Shown: positions 9,462 through 19,500, counted from the stretch's first letter. The stretch is DNA of 64,000 nt from Paracoccus sp. (in: a-proteobacteria) (GCF_030538495.1 NZ_JAUNTW010000008.1:1-64000), one strand, 5' to 3'. Program-made: numbers and translations. Notes: generated by a model not told the origin, from the sequence alone.

Positions 9462-10640
9462 ATGACCCGCGCATTTCTGATCGTCATGGATTCCGTTGGC
9501 ATCGGCGGCGCGCCGGACGCGGATCAGTTCTTTAACGATGGCCGCCCCGATACCGGCGCGAACACGCTGGCCCATATCGTCGCTGCGCGCCCGTTAACCA
9601 TGCCGCATCTGGCGGGTTTGGGGCTGGGGGCGGCGGTGCGGCTGGCCTCGGGCCGTGAAGCGCCGGGGCTGATGGCGGAACCCACCGGGTTGTGGGGTGC
9701 CGCCACGGAAATATCGCGCGGCAAGGATACCCCGTCAGGGCATTGGGAAATCGCGGGCGTGCCGGTGCCGTGGGATTGGCATTATTTCCCCGACACTCGG
9801 CCCGCCTTTCCCGACACCGTGACCGCGCGGATTTGCGAATTGGCCGGAACGGACGGGATTCTGGCCAATTGCCACGCGTCAGGAACGCAGGTGATTGACG
9901 AATACGGGGCCGAGCATCTGCGCACAGGCTGGCCGATTTGTTACACTTCGGCCGACAGCGTGCTGCAAATCGCCGCGCATGAAGGCGCCTTTGGGCTGGA
10001 CCGGCTGATTGCGTTGTGCCGCGATCTGGCTCCGATGCTGCATGATATGCGCGTGGGCCGGGTGATTGCGCGCCCGTTCGTCGGAGAACCCGGCGCGTTC
10101 ACCCGCACGCCGCATCGCCGCGATTTCGCCATTGCGCCGCCCGCCGATACCCTTCTGGACATCGCGCAACAGGCGGGGCGCGTCACCCATGCCATTGGCA
10201 AGATTGGCGATATTTTCAGCCACCGAGGCATCGCTCATCTGCACAAAGGCGCGAATGACGCCGATCTGGCCGACCATCTGATCCGGCTGGCGCAGGACGC
10301 CGAACCCGGCAGCCTGACCTTTGCCAACTTTGTGGAGTTTGATTCCGTCTATGGCCACCGGCGCGATATTCCGGGCTATGCCGCGCAACTGGAATGGTTC
10401 GACACCGTGGCGGGCCGGTTCATGGCGGCGCTGCGCCCCGGCGATCTGGCGATTTTCACCGCCGATCACGGCAATGACCCCAGTTGGACCGGAACCGACC
10501 ACACCCGCGAACGGGTGCCGGTTCTGGGCTGGGGCGTGGGCGCGCGGGCGATTGGTCAGGTGAGCTTTGCCGATATTGGCGCGTCTGTTGCGGCGCATCT
10601 GGGCTTGCCCTCTACGCATCGGGGGGTGTCGTTTCTGTGA
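9462..10640 (+). CDS. deoB: Phosphopentomutase
   Basis: 392 residues from the ATG at 9462, which has GAGG five bases upstream; an earlier in-frame start would run into deoA and adds an unlikely leader. The family is the alkaline phosphatase-like metalloenzymes: FLIVMDSVGIGGAPDA at the N-terminus and FTADHGNDPSWTGTDHTRE near residues 340-360 give the two-metal site and the conserved threonine/histidine region. It interconverts (deoxy)ribose 1- and 5-phosphate, linking nucleoside breakdown to central metabolism. The stop overlaps the GTG start of add. Confidence 0.97.
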   Translation: MTRAFLIVMDSVGIGGAPDADQFFNDGRPDTGANTLAHIVAARPLTMPHLAGLGLGAAVRLASGREAPGLMAEPTGLWGAATEISRGKDTPSGHWEIAGVPVPWDWHYFPDTRPAFPDTVTARICELAGTDGILANCHASGTQVIDEYGAEHLRTGWPICYTSADSVLQIAAHEGAFGLDRLIALCRDLAPMLHDMRVGRVIARPFVGEPGAFTRTPHRRDFAIAPPADTLLDIAQQAGRVTHAIGKIGDIFSHRGIAHLHKGANDADLADHLIRLAQDAEPGSLTFANFVEFDSVYGHRRDIPGYAAQLEWFDTVAGRFMAALRPGDLAIFTADHGNDPSWTGTDHTRERVPVLGWGVGARAIGQVSFADIGASVAAHLGLPSTHRGVSFL

Positions 10641-11596
10641 AAAAGGCCGAACTGCATCTGCATCTGGAGGGCGCGGCCCCGCCCGCCTTTATCCGAGGCC
10701 TTGCGCGGGAAAAGCACGTTGATCTGTCAGGGATTTTTGATGATCTCGGGCATTACAGCTATGCCGATTTCCCCGGCTTCCTGCGCGTGTATGAGGCCGC
10801 AACATCCGTCATCCAAACCCCGCGCGATTACGCCCGGCTGGTGGAAACCGTGCTGGACCATTGCGCCGAACATGGGGTGATTTACGCGGAATTGTTCGTG
10901 TCGCCGGAATTTTGCGGCGGCGCTGATCTGGGCGCGTGGCGCGATTATCTGGCCGCGATGACGGACACCGCCGCCGCCTTGCGCGCGCAGGGCATCGACA
11001 GCCGGGGGATCGTCACGGCCATTCGCCACTTTGGCCCCGACCGGGCGCGCGCATCGGCCATCTGCGCGGCAGAAACCGCAGGCGATTGGATCACCGGATT
11101 CGGCATGGGCGGGGATGAACGCGTGGGGCTTGCCACCGATTTCGCATGGTCGTTCGACTGCGCGCGCGAAGCCGGTCTGGGTCTGACCTGCCACGCGGGC
11201 GAATGGTGCGGCCCAGACAGCGTGCGGCAGGCATTAGAGTTAGGCTGCACCCGCATCGGCCACGGCATCGGCGCGGCGGATGACCCCGCATTGATGCGCG
11301 AATTGGCGGACCGAGGCACCGTGTTAGAGGTCTGCCCCGGTTCCAACATCGCCCTGCGCGCGGTCGCTGACTGGGCCAATCACCCGATCGCGCGGCTGGC
11401 CGATGCGGGCGTGCGCGTGACCGTATCGACCGACGACCCGCCCTTTTTCCACACCACGATGACGCAGGAATATGACCGGCTGGCGGATGTGTTCGGCTGG
11501 GGTGACGCCGAATTTCGGCAGATCAACCAATGGGCTGCCGAGGCCGCATTCTGCGACCCCGCCACCCGCGACCGGTTACGAAAGGAACTCGCATGA
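10637..11596 (+). CDS. add: Adenosine deaminase
   Basis: 319 residues from a GTG at 10637 that overlaps the deoB stop (GTGA); the frame continues upstream inside deoB but the family N-terminus [10 protein letters not shown] fixes the start. Metal ligands are HLH near residues 7-9, a histidine in [10 protein letters not shown], and aspartates in [11 protein letters not shown]; the catalytic glutamate lies in the HAGE motif. It deaminates adenosine to inosine. Adenine deaminases of the same fold are an alternative specificity, but the operon of nucleoside-acting enzymes favours adenosine. It overlaps the upp start by 4 bases. Confidence 0.9.
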   Translation: MKKAELHLHLEGAAPPAFIRGLAREKHVDLSGIFDDLGHYSYADFPGFLRVYEAATSVIQTPRDYARLVETVLDHCAEHGVIYAELFVSPEFCGGADLGAWRDYLAAMTDTAAALRAQGIDSRGIVTAIRHFGPDRARASAICAAETAGDWITGFGMGGDERVGLATDFAWSFDCAREAGLGLTCHAGEWCGPDSVRQALELGCTRIGHGIGAADDPALMRELADRGTVLEVCPGSNIALRAVADWANHPIARLADAGVRVTVSTDDPPFFHTTMTQEYDRLADVFGWGDAEFRQINQWAAEAAFCDPATRDRLRKELA

Positions 11597-12219
11597 CCCT
11601 GACCGTTGTTCACCATCCTTTGGTTCAGCACAAACTGACCATTATGCGGCAAAAAGACGTGTCTACGGCCGGTTTTCGCCGCCTTTTGCGCGAAATCAGC
11701 CTGCTTTTGGCGTATGAGGTGACGCGCGAACTGGAACTGACCACGACCCGGATCGAAACCCCGATCTGCACCATGGACGCCCCGACGTTAGAGGGCAAAA
11801 AGCTGGCCCTGATTTCCATTCTGCGCGCCGGGAACGGGCTCTTGGACGGTATTCTGGAACTGATCCCCAGTGCGCGTGTGGGCTTTGTCGGGATGTATCG
11901 CGACCCGGACACCCTGCAACCCGTTGAATATTATTGCAAAGTCCCGCGCGAACTGGATGCGCGGATGACGATTGTTGTGGATCCGATGCTGGCGACCGGC
12001 AATTCAGCCGTCGCGGCGGTTGATTTGCTGAAAAAACAGGGCGCGAAAAACCTGCGTTTCCTGTGCCTCTTGGCCGCCCCCGAAGGCGTGGAACGGATGC
12101 AACAGGCGCACGCGGATGTGCCGATTTTCACCGCCGCATTGGACGAAAAACTGAACGATCACGGCTATATCGTCCCCGGTCTGGGCGATGCGGGCGACCG
12201 GATGTTCGGCACAAAATAG
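11593..12219 (+). CDS. upp: Uracil phosphoribosyltransferase
   Basis: 208 residues, the typical length. The PRPP-binding loop is [17 protein letters not shown] near residues 126-142, and the uracil-binding C-terminal segment [18 protein letters not shown] is intact. It makes UMP from uracil and PRPP, recovering uracil released by the upstream enzymes. The ATG at 11593 has AAAGGA upstream and overlaps the add stop; the longer upstream frame lies within add. It is the last gene of the salvage operon. Confidence 0.97.
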   Translation: MTLTVVHHPLVQHKLTIMRQKDVSTAGFRRLLREISLLLAYEVTRELELTTTRIETPICTMDAPTLEGKKLALISILRAGNGLLDGILELIPSARVGFVGMYRDPDTLQPVEYYCKVPRELDARMTIVVDPMLATGNSAVAAVDLLKKQGAKNLRFLCLLAAPEGVERMQQAHADVPIFTAALDEKLNDHGYIVPGLGDAGDRMFGTK

Positions 12220-12279
12220 GCGCGCGTTAACCGGCGGTTCAGCTTTTGCCCCTATGACGGGGGAAAGGGTGCGAATCGG

Positions 12280-13194
12280 ATGGTGCGGATGCGGTTTTTC
12301 GGAATCTTGGCGGGGTTATGGGCGATGATGGCGGCGGTTTGGGCCGCTCCGCCCGATGATTTCGCGGGGGCGCAGTATATTGACGCTGCGGGCTGTGTGA
12401 TGCTGCGCGACGGCGACGGCTGGACCGCGCGGCGCGATCGCAGCGGCGCGCCGGTCTGTGGATTTCCGCCCAGTTTTGTTGACGCTCCGGTCGCGACCAT
12501 GTCGCCGCAAGATGCGGTGATGGAACAGTTGTCGGCGGGTCTGCGTCAGGGCGAATGGCAGGCCGACCCCCGCGCCCCGGCCGAGATCGCGGACGGCCCG
12601 CGCCCCGACGGCACCCTGAACGCGCAACAGCAATTGGCGCAAATGGCCGTGGCGCAGCGTGCGGTTGAACAGGCGTTGTCGGCGCCGGTGCCGGGGTCCG
12701 ATGTGTGCGCGCGGCTGGGCTATCGGGTCGAACCGGGGGCGCAGCCGTTGCTGACGGGCGATGTGACGCAGGGGCTGTGCCCGGGGATGCGCGCGCCTTT
12801 GCCGCAGCCTCGGACGGTGGCGGGGCAGGGGGCAGAGACGCCCAAACCCGCGCCGGTTGTGGCCGCCAAACCCGCGCCGCCCCGCGCGAAACCCGCCGCC
12901 CAGCCGCCGCGCCCCGTGCGTGTTGCCGCCGCCCCAACCGCGCAGCCGGGGCCCGAGATGATCCCCGCATCCGCACGCTATGTTCAGGTGGGGGTGTATC
13001 AGGACGCGGGCAACGCGCAGGTGGTCATCCGCAGCCTGTCATCGCTGGGCTATCCCGTGGCCCAGGGGCGGACGCCCGGCGGCGATGCGCCCGCGCGCGT
13101 CGTCATGGCGGGGCCATTCGCGGATCGTCAGGCGCTGATTGCGGCGCTGAACCGGCTGCGCGGCAATGGCTGGCCGAATGCCGTGGCGCGGTGA
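12280..13194 (+). CDS. Secreted SPOR-domain protein
   Basis: 304 residues. The N-terminus (MRFFGILAGLWAMMAAVWA) is a signal peptide, so the protein is periplasmic. A proline/alanine-rich linker (about residues 180-225) precedes a C-terminal SPOR domain (YVQVGVYQDAGNAQVVIRSL ... RVVMAGPFADRQALIAALNRLR), which in this family binds denuded peptidoglycan at division sites. Residues 30-100 hold paired cysteines (GCVMLRDG, PVCGFPP) seen in alphaproteobacterial SPOR lipoprotein relatives. The start could also be the ATG four codons in. It is convergent with the next gene (8 bp gap). Confidence 0.75.
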   Translation: MVRMRFFGILAGLWAMMAAVWAAPPDDFAGAQYIDAAGCVMLRDGDGWTARRDRSGAPVCGFPPSFVDAPVATMSPQDAVMEQLSAGLRQGEWQADPRAPAEIADGPRPDGTLNAQQQLAQMAVAQRAVEQALSAPVPGSDVCARLGYRVEPGAQPLLTGDVTQGLCPGMRAPLPQPRTVAGQGAETPKPAPVVAAKPAPPRAKPAAQPPRPVRVAAAPTAQPGPEMIPASARYVQVGVYQDAGNAQVVIRSLSSLGYPVAQGRTPGGDAPARVVMAGPFADRQALIAALNRLRGNGWPNAVAR

Positions 13195-13201
13195 TGCCGC
13201 G

Positions 13202-14029
13202 TCAGAGCCGCGCCACAGCGTCCAGCCATGCGCGGATCGCGGCCAGCGATTCGGCTTCGTCCAGCCAGGGGATATGCGCCCGTCCCGGCACCGCTGCCAC
13301 GATCAGGTCAGGGCGGATCTGGTGCATCTGATCGACGGTGTCCGCGCTCAGCAGATCGGAATTTACGCCTCGGATCACGGCCACCGGCAGATCGCCGGTC
13401 GCCCGCCACAGCGCCCAGCCGTCCTGGTCGATCAACTTAAACGCGTCGACAAAGCTATCCCGCAGCGCCGGGTCGTAATTGTTGGCCAGCCCCTGCGGGG
13501 TGGCGTGAAAATGGCGATGCGCGTCGGTCAGCCAGCGTCCGGGCGGCACATCGCTGAATCCTTGCACCAGTTCGGGCATCAGATCGGCAACGGCCTGATA
13601 GGATGGCAGCGTCGGATTGCGCCCGATGTAATGAAAAATCCGGTCCAGCCCCGCGCGGTCAATCACCGGCCCGATATCGTTCAGGCACAGCCCCGACAGC
13701 CGGTCATGCGCCGCCTGCGCCAGCCACATACCGACCAGCCCGCCGCGCGAGGTCCCCAGCACGGCCACCCGGTCCAGCCCCAGATGATCCAGCAATTCCA
13801 ATGCGTCACGGCCTTCCTGCGGGATGGTATAGGTCGCGGCGCCGGTCCAGTCCGACTGCCCGCGCCCGCGATAATCCATGCGGATCAGGCGGCAATCGGG
13901 CAGATGCGGGGCGACATAATCGAAATCGGCCATGTTCCGCGTCAGCCCGGCCAGACACAGAACCGGGATGCCGCGCCCCTCGTCCGAATAGGCCAGTTTT
14001 GTGCCGTCGCTGGTGGTGAAAAAGGGCAT
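13202..14029 (-). CDS. Alpha/beta hydrolase
   Basis: 275 residues from the ATG at 14029, chosen because GGAGG sits five bases upstream; a longer frame to 14059 lacks one. The fold is evident: oxyanion region LCLAGLTRNMADF, RMDYRGRGQSDWTG, the nucleophile elbow LGTSRGGLVG (Ser near residue 97) and a late GRAHIPWLDE with the catalytic histidine. The family includes esterases, C-C hydrolases and lipase-like proteins, so the substrate is unknown. It is convergent with the SPOR gene and is followed on the same strand upstream by the protease and MarC genes. Confidence 0.8.
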   Translation of the reverse strand: MPFFTTSDGTKLAYSDEGRGIPVLCLAGLTRNMADFDYVAPHLPDCRLIRMDYRGRGQSDWTGAATYTIPQEGRDALELLDHLGLDRVAVLGTSRGGLVGMWLAQAAHDRLSGLCLNDIGPVIDRAGLDRIFHYIGRNPTLPSYQAVADLMPELVQGFSDVPPGRWLTDAHRHFHATPQGLANNYDPALRDSFVDAFKLIDQDGWALWRATGDLPVAVIRGVNSDLLSADTVDQMHQIRPDLIVAAVPGRAHIPWLDEAESLAAIRAWLDAVARL

Positions 14030-14086
14030 ATCATCCTCCGGGTTTTGGGCAGGATGCACCGAGGGCGCGCGCGGCGCAAGCCGTTG

Positions 14087-14656
14087 TCAGCGTTCCAGAA
14101 TCAGCCGGTCGGATTCGAAACTGACGCGGGCAAAGCGGCGCAGATAGGACATCCCCAAAAGCGACCCGTCCATATCGCCGCCAATCACCACGGCGCGCAC
14201 ATTGCGGTCCACAATGTCACCGATGGCAAATTCGCGGATGGTGACGTTTGCCGTTGGCACCTGTCCATTCGCGGTCATCGCGATGCCGGTATAGGCCAGC
14301 GTGTCGGGGTCAATGCCGATGCGGCGCGCGTCGCGTTGGCCCAAGGCGACGGTGGTTGCGCCCGTGTCCACCATCAACCGAACCGTAGTGCCGTTCAGCG
14401 CCGCGTCCACATGGAAATGACCGCCGCGACCGATGGGAACCTCGATCCGGCCGCCGTCCAGCACCTGCTGGCGGGGGGCGTTCTGTTCCATCCACCAATC
14501 GGCGCCCCAGGCCAGCCCTGCGAAAATGACCACCCACAGCACCAGTTGCCGGATCATCTGACCGCCGCGCCCTGCCAGTTCAAACAGCATCGCGCCGCCG
14601 ATCACGATCAGCAGCAGGACATAGAAAATCAGGCGGCCCCAGTCATCTTCGATCAT
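14087..14656 (-). CDS. Membrane-anchored retropepsin-like aspartic protease (TIGR02281-type)
   Basis: 189 residues. An N-terminal pair of hydrophobic segments (about 8-27 and 35-55) anchors it. The C-terminal 120 residues carry a single clan AA aspartic-protease half: VRLMVDTGATTVAL (catalytic Asp in DTGA) and GSLLGMSYLRRFARVSFE, which closes the flap region. As a half-protease it should act as a dimer with the domain in the periplasm. The gene overlaps the marC-type gene (ATGA), so they are co-transcribed. Its substrate is unknown. Confidence 0.8.
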   Translation of the reverse strand: MIEDDWGRLIFYVLLLIVIGGAMLFELAGRGGQMIRQLVLWVVIFAGLAWGADWWMEQNAPRQQVLDGGRIEVPIGRGGHFHVDAALNGTTVRLMVDTGATTVALGQRDARRIGIDPDTLAYTGIAMTANGQVPTANVTIREFAIGDIVDRNVRAVVIGGDMDGSLLGMSYLRRFARVSFESDRLILER

Positions 14657-15273
14657 CCGATCAGGCCCGATCCTTTGATGCCGTCAATCACGAACTGCAC
14701 CGACAGCGCCGCCAGCAGCATCCCCAAAAGGCGCGTGACCACCATGGTTCCCGTCCGGCCCAAGGCGCGCGCCAAGGGCGTGGCCAGCATGAAAAACACC
14801 ATTGCAATCGCCAGCACCGACAGCATCACCAGATGCACCATGACGATATGGCCGACGCCTTGACCTTCGCCCACCAGCAGGATCATGGATGCAAGCGCCC
14901 CCGGTCCCGCAATCAGCGGCATGGCCAGCGGAAAGACCGACGGGTCATTTGCGGGCGGGGCGCTGTCGGCCTGACCTTCGCGGCGTTCGGTGCGGCGTTC
15001 AAACAGCATATCCAATGCGGTCAGAAACAGCAGCATCCCCCCGGCGATTCGGAACGCCGACAGCGAAATGCCGACCGCGTTCAGCAGCGTGTCGCCCACC
15101 AGCCCGAACAGCGTCAGCAGCACCGCCGCCACGAACAGCGCGCGCATCGCCACCCGCCGCCGGTCCTGCGCCGACATGCCCGGCGTCAGAGCGACGAAAA
15201 TCGGCGACAGCCCGATCGGGTCGATAATCACGAATAACGTGACAAAAGTTGTGATATACAGCGTCAGATCCAT
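14653..15273 (-). CDS. MarC-family integral membrane protein
   Basis: 206 residues with six hydrophobic segments. Family landmarks are FVIIDPIGLSPIFVALTPG near the N-terminus, RIAGGMLLFLTALDMLF mid-protein and PLAMPLIAGPGALASMILL in the second half, which repeats the first half inverted. MarC/UPF0056 proteins are inner-membrane proteins of unresolved transport function and, despite the name, are not established resistance determinants. It is the first gene of a two-gene operon with the protease. Confidence 0.88.
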   Translation of the reverse strand: MDLTLYITTFVTLFVIIDPIGLSPIFVALTPGMSAQDRRRVAMRALFVAAVLLTLFGLVGDTLLNAVGISLSAFRIAGGMLLFLTALDMLFERRTERREGQADSAPPANDPSVFPLAMPLIAGPGALASMILLVGEGQGVGHIVMVHLVMLSVLAIAMVFFMLATPLARALGRTGTMVVTRLLGMLLAALSVQFVIDGIKGSGLIG

Positions 15274-15363
15274 ATCACCTTATTGCCCGTTGCCGGCCGT
15301 CTGCCAAGGGGCGACAGCGCGGTGATGGTCACGCTTTGGTCATGGGGGCGGTGTCAAATCGCT

Positions 15364-15392
15364 TTGCAATCCGGCGGGTAAGGGCCTAAGTA
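15364..15392 (+). promoter_or_regulatory. Probable sigma70-type promoter of tatABC
   Basis: TTGCAA at 15364-15369 and TAAGTA at 15387-15392 are separated by 17 bp, 40 bp before the tatA start. A 6-bp stem (GCGGGC 15399-15404 / GCCCGC 15411-15416) lies in the predicted leader just before the GGAGG ribosome site at 15421. Confidence 0.55.
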
Positions 15393-15431
15393 TTTGTCGC
15401 GGGCAAAAACGCCCGCTGACGGAGGTAACTC

Positions 15432-15683
15432 ATGCTGAACAATATTGGCCTGCCGGGCCTCTTGCTGATCGCCGTGGTCGTTCTGGTGCTGTTCGGGCGC
15501 GGTAAAGTGTCGTCGCTGATGGGCGAAGTCGGTAAGGGAATCACCGCCTTCAAACGCGGCATGAAGGACGGTCAGGACGAAATCGAACGCGACGCCAAGG
15601 CGCCGCTGCCGGGTGAAACCGCGCATGACGTGACGCCGCATCAGCCGGTCGATCCGGCCGGGCGTCCCAACGACCGCGTTTAA
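15432..15683 (+). CDS. tatA: Sec-independent translocase subunit TatA
   Basis: 83 residues. A short N-terminal TM helix ([18 protein letters not shown]) is followed by the FGRGK hinge and an amphipathic helix ([19 protein letters not shown]), the diagnostic TatA layout, with an acidic/proline tail. TatA oligomerises to form the pathway for folded twin-arginine substrates. Strong GGAGG upstream. tatB follows after 18 bp. Confidence 0.96.
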   Translation: MLNNIGLPGLLLIAVVVLVLFGRGKVSSLMGEVGKGITAFKRGMKDGQDEIERDAKAPLPGETAHDVTPHQPVDPAGRPNDRV

Positions 15684-15701
15684 TTCCGAAAGGCGCGCCC
15701 C

Positions 15702-16151
15702 ATGCTGGATATCGGCTGGTCCGAGCTGTTACTGATCGCCATTGTCGCGCTGATCGTGGTTGGCCCCAAGGATTTGCCGCATTTGTTCCGCGCCTTGGGT
15801 CGGATCATGGCGCGGGTGCGCAGCATGGCGCGCGAATTCAGCACCGCCATGGAGGACGCGGCCAAGGATACCGGGCTGGATCAGGCGGCGGGATCGCTGC
15901 GTGACCTTAAAGATGTGGCGTCGAAGAAATCGCTGGGGCTGGATGCCTTGGATAAGGCCGCGGATCGGTTCGAAAAATGGGACCCGACCAAACCCAATCC
16001 GACCCGCCGCGCCCAGCCCGACCCGGCGGCGGATGCCGCGCCTGCGGTTGCATCGCCCGCAGCGGCCCCTGCGGCGGATGCCCAACCGGCCCCGACCAAA
16101 TCGCCGCGCCGCCTGCGTGCCGTGCGCCGGTCTGATATGAAAGACGATTGA
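15702..16151 (+). CDS. tatB: Sec-independent translocase subunit TatB
   Basis: 149 residues. The N-terminal helix [22 protein letters not shown] with the glutamate at position 8 and the VGPKDLP hinge is typical of TatB, followed by a long amphipathic helix and an alanine/proline-rich tail ([16 protein letters not shown]...). TatB with TatC forms the receptor for twin-arginine signal peptides. The stop is one base before the tatC start. Confidence 0.96.
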   Translation: MLDIGWSELLLIAIVALIVVGPKDLPHLFRALGRIMARVRSMAREFSTAMEDAAKDTGLDQAAGSLRDLKDVASKKSLGLDALDKAADRFEKWDPTKPNPTRRAQPDPAADAAPAVASPAAAPAADAQPAPTKSPRRLRAVRRSDMKDD

Positions 16152-16152
16152 A

Positions 16153-16995
16153 TTGTCTGCGAAATCTGACGACATCGACGACACGTCGGCCCCGCTGATC
16201 GAACATCTGGCGGAGTTGCGCACGCGCATTATCTGGTCGCTCTTGGCCTTCGTCGCGGCCATGGTGCTGTGTTTCACGGTGTGGAAGCCGGTCTATAATT
16301 TCCTCACCGTGCCGATTTGTTCGGCCTTGGATGCGCGGGGGCAGAACTGTTATTTGCAGATCATCAAGCTGCAAGAGGGGTTCTTTACCGCCATCAATAT
16401 CAGCTTTTTCGGCGGTTTCGTTCTGGCCTTTCCGATTATCGGTTATCAGCTGTGGCGGTTTGTGGCGCCGGGGCTGTATCGGTCGGAAAAGGCGGCGTTT
16501 TTGCCGTTTTTGGTGGCCTCGCCCGTGATGTTTCTGATCGGGGCCAGCTTTGCCTATTACGTCATTTTGCCGATGGCCTATGATTTCTTTCTGGGCTTTC
16601 AGCAGGCGCCGGTGGTGGCGACGGCGGCGGAAATCACGACGACCGGCAATGTCGCGGGTATCGCCTTTCAGGGGTCGATGCAGGAATATCTGAACCTGAC
16701 GATCAAATTCCTGCTGGCCTTTGGGCTAAGCTTTCAGTTGCCGGTTCTGCTGACCCTGATGGGCAAGGCGGGGCTGGTTTCGGCCGAGGGGCTGGGCGCG
16801 GTGCGGCGTTACGCGATTGTGGGGATTTTGGTGCTGGCCGCGATTGCGACGCCGCCGGATGTCGTGTCGCAGATCGTGCTGTTTGCGGTGATTTACGGGC
16901 TGTATGAAATCAGCATCCAGATCGTCGCCCGCATCGAAAAACGCCGCGATGCCGAACTGCGCGCCCAAGGTCTGACGCCCGAGGATGAGGCGTGA
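16153..16995 (+). CDS. tatC: Sec-independent translocase subunit TatC
   Basis: 280 residues, six TM segments. The conserved N-terminal HLAELRTRI motif (signal-peptide contact) is at about residues 18-26, and the periplasmic-loop region [23 protein letters not shown] is present. The start is a TTG at 16153, directly after the tatB stop; no ATG lies upstream in frame without entering tatB. TatC is the core receptor of the Tat translocon. The stop overlaps the GTG start of the ATPase gene, so that gene is probably co-expressed. Confidence 0.95.
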   Translation: MSAKSDDIDDTSAPLIEHLAELRTRIIWSLLAFVAAMVLCFTVWKPVYNFLTVPICSALDARGQNCYLQIIKLQEGFFTAINISFFGGFVLAFPIIGYQLWRFVAPGLYRSEKAAFLPFLVASPVMFLIGASFAYYVILPMAYDFFLGFQQAPVVATAAEITTTGNVAGIAFQGSMQEYLNLTIKFLLAFGLSFQLPVLLTLMGKAGLVSAEGLGAVRRYAIVGILVLAAIATPPDVVSQIVLFAVIYGLYEISIQIVARIEKRRDAELRAQGLTPEDEA

Positions 16996-17831
16996 CCGAC
17001 CCCCTGATCCGCATTGCCGACGCCTTGGACCGGCTGGCCCCGCCGCCCGTTCCCGCGCCGGATTTTGGCGGCGCGGACGCCTTTGTCTGGCATCCCGACC
17101 CCGACCGGCTGGAGCCTGTCGCCCGCGTCAACCGCGTGGATTTGGTGCAACTGATCGGGATTGACCGCGCGCGCGATACCTTGCTGGCCAATACGCTGCA
17201 ATTCGCGCAGGGCTTTGGCGCGAATAACGCGCTGTTGTGGGGCGCGCGGGGGATGGGGAAATCGTCGCTGGTCAAGGCGGTTCATGCGCAGGCGGTTGCG
17301 CAGGGCTTGCCGCTGGTGCTGGTCGAAATTGCGCGCGATGATCTGTCATCGGTGGGGCGTCTGCTGGCGATTTTGGGCGCGGCGCGGGATCGGCGCTTTG
17401 TGCTGTTCGCCGATGATCTGTCGTTCAGCCATGACGACGCGCAATATAAATCGCTCAAGGCGGTGCTGGATGGCGGCATTGCGGGGCGACCGGAAAATGT
17501 GGTTCTTTACGCTACGTCAAACCGGCGTCACCTGATGCCGCGCGACATGATCGACAACGAACGCGCAACCGCCATCCATCCCGGCGAAGCGGTCGAGGAA
17601 AAGGTGTCCCTGTCCGACCGTTTCGGTCTGTGGCTGGGATTCCATCCTTGTTCGCAGGACGACTATCTTGCGATGATTGACGGCTATTGCGCGGCCTATG
17701 GGCTGGCCGTTGATCCGGCGGATTTACGCGCGCAGGCGATTGAATGGCAGGCGACGCGGGGCGCGCGGTCGGGGCGCGTGGCGTGGCAGTTTTTCACCGA
17801 TCTGGCGGGGCGGCATGGCGTCCGTGTGTAA
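16992..17831 (+). CDS. DUF815-type AAA ATPase
   Basis: 279 residues from a GTG overlapping the tatC stop. Walker A is [17 protein letters not shown] (about residues 78-94); Walker B-like [15 protein letters not shown] and a sensor region [17 protein letters not shown] follow. This is the pattern of the DUF815 (AAA_24-like) bacterial ATPases, whose biological role is not established. Its coupling to tatC is a context clue only. Confidence 0.85.
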   Translation: MTDPLIRIADALDRLAPPPVPAPDFGGADAFVWHPDPDRLEPVARVNRVDLVQLIGIDRARDTLLANTLQFAQGFGANNALLWGARGMGKSSLVKAVHAQAVAQGLPLVLVEIARDDLSSVGRLLAILGAARDRRFVLFADDLSFSHDDAQYKSLKAVLDGGIAGRPENVVLYATSNRRHLMPRDMIDNERATAIHPGEAVEEKVSLSDRFGLWLGFHPCSQDDYLAMIDGYCAAYGLAVDPADLRAQAIEWQATRGARSGRVAWQFFTDLAGRHGVRV

Positions 17832-17834
17832 CGC

Positions 17835-19076
17835 TTGGGCGATCTGACGGGAACGCGCATCCGCGAACGGCGGATGCTGTTGGGCCGTCGTCAGGCCGAT
17901 GTCGCGCGCGATGCGGGGATTTCGCCCGCCTATCTGAACCTGATTGAACATAACCGCCGCGCCGTTGGGGCCGATCTGATTGACCGGCTGGCGCAGGCTT
18001 TGGACGTGCCGCCCGACGAACTGGCCGAGGGTCGGGCCGAGGCGCGCATCTCGGCCCTGCGCGAAGCCGCCGCCACCCTGCCGCATGTCGCGCCCGAACT
18101 GGATCAGGTGGCGGAATTTTTGGCGCGTTTCCCCGGATGGGCGGAATTGCTGATTGCGGGCGCGCGCCGGGCCGGGGGTCTGGAACGGCAATTGGTGAAT
18201 TTGTCTGACCGCATGACGCAGGATCCGCATCTGCTGGCGACCCTGCACGAAGTGTTGTCGGCGGTGACGGCGATCCGGTCCACGGCGGCGATTTTGCATC
18301 AGGAACCGGATGTTCCCGCCGATTGGCGCGCGCGGTTTCACGAAAATCTGCATCAGGACAGCGGGCGGTTAACCACGACCGCGCAGGCCCTTGTCGCCTA
18401 TCTGGAAGGGTTCGAGACCGACACCACCATCTCCACCCCGCAAGAAGAGGTTGAGGCATGGTTAAACGCCGGCAGCCCGCCTGTCGAAGATGCGCCGGAT
18501 TTGGTGTCGGATGCGGGGCGGGCTTTGGCGGCGGATGTGGCGGCGCGGATGGCCGCGGATCGGGACGCGTTGCCGGATGCGCAGCTGCATGACGCGGCGG
18601 AATTGGGCGATCCGCTGCGCATTGCGGCGGCGGTCGGGCAGCCGCTGGATCGGGTGCTGCGGCGGCTGGCGGTGCTGCGACCAGCGGGGTTTGATGCGGC
18701 GGGGCTGTTGGTCTGCGACGGGTCCGGTGCGCTGACGCTGCGGTTGGCGGCGGCGGGCTTTGCCCTGCCGCGTCCGGGTGATGGTTGCGCATTATGGCCG
18801 ATTTATCAGGCGCTTGCCCAGCCGCATGTCGCCATATCCCGCGATCTGGTCACGCCCGAAGGCCGCCGGTTCCGCAGCATCAGCCTGGCCACCCGTCATC
18901 AGCCGCTGGGGCTGGACGGCCCGGTTCTGACGCAGGCGCAGATGTTGCTGGTGCCGGTGCCGCCGGGGGCGGGGGCGGCAACCCCCATCGGTCCGGCCTG
19001 TCGCATTTGCCCGCGCGGAGGGTGTCCGGCGCGGCGTGAACCCTCGATCCTGTCAACGGGGCCGCGTGGTTTCTAA
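17835..19076 (+). CDS. XRE-family regulator of the ScfR/RamB/MccR type
   Basis: 413 residues from a TTG at 17835, three bases after the preceding stop. An N-terminal HTH (RRMLLGRRQADVARDAGISPAYLNLIEHNRRAVGADLIDRLAQAL) is followed by a long alpha-helical middle and a cysteine-rich C-terminus (CRICPRGGCPARREPSIL) that defines the short-chain fatty acyl regulator family (DUF2083). Known relatives control acetate/propionate assimilation by binding acyl-CoAs. The neighbouring response regulator/SSF-kinase genes point to the same theme, but direct regulation is inference. Confidence 0.8.
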   Translation: MGDLTGTRIRERRMLLGRRQADVARDAGISPAYLNLIEHNRRAVGADLIDRLAQALDVPPDELAEGRAEARISALREAAATLPHVAPELDQVAEFLARFPGWAELLIAGARRAGGLERQLVNLSDRMTQDPHLLATLHEVLSAVTAIRSTAAILHQEPDVPADWRARFHENLHQDSGRLTTTAQALVAYLEGFETDTTISTPQEEVEAWLNAGSPPVEDAPDLVSDAGRALAADVAARMAADRDALPDAQLHDAAELGDPLRIAAAVGQPLDRVLRRLAVLRPAGFDAAGLLVCDGSGALTLRLAAAGFALPRPGDGCALWPIYQALAQPHVAISRDLVTPEGRRFRSISLATRHQPLGLDGPVLTQAQMLLVPVPPGAGAATPIGPACRICPRGGCPARREPSILSTGPRGF

Positions 19077-19143
19077 CCTTTGACAGTCGCGGGGTTTGCT
19101 GTTCAAACTGTCTTCGCAGCAGCAAGGGGAGGGGCCGCCGCAC

Positions 19144-19500
19144 ATGTCCGACATTTTGATGATCGAGGATGAACCCAACATCGCCGAGGCCGTGCGCTTT
19201 ATCCTGACCCGCGAGGGCTGGGATTTGACGGTTCATCCCGATGGCGACGGCGGGATCGAGGCGATCCGGTCGCATCGCCCGCGTCTGATTATTCTGGATC
19301 AGATGCTGCCGGGACGGTCCGGGGCCGAGATTCTGGGCGATCTGCGCGGCGAAACCGACAGCGGGCTGGCCGGAACGCCTGTGCTGATGCTGACCGCGCG
19401 GGGGCAGGGCGCGACCGGGGCCGAACAGGCCGATCAGGTGCTGGCCAAGCCGTTCGACAACGAAGAACTGCGCGTCACCGTGCGCCGGATGCTGACCTGA
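19144..19500 (+). CDS. Stand-alone response regulator receiver protein
   Basis: 118 residues: a single receiver domain with no output domain. The acidic pocket is IEDEP (residues 7-11), phospho-acceptor D52 in LIILDQMLPG, T84 in LMLTARG and K102 in AKPF. The ATG at 19144 is chosen because the protein then begins at the family N-terminus and a purine-rich GGGAGGGG lies upstream. The stop overlaps the next start (TGATG arrangement). With the kinase two genes downstream it probably forms a phosphorelay; its target is not evident. Confidence 0.88.
   Translation: MSDILMIEDEPNIAEAVRFILTREGWDLTVHPDGDGGIEAIRSHRPRLIILDQMLPGRSGAEILGDLRGETDSGLAGTPVLMLTARGQGATGAEQADQVLAKPFDNEELRVTVRRMLT

Noticed and set aside
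13166..14863. Plus-strand open frame of 565 codons across the hydrolase, protease and MarC genes
   Set aside because: Runs antisense through three well-supported genes.
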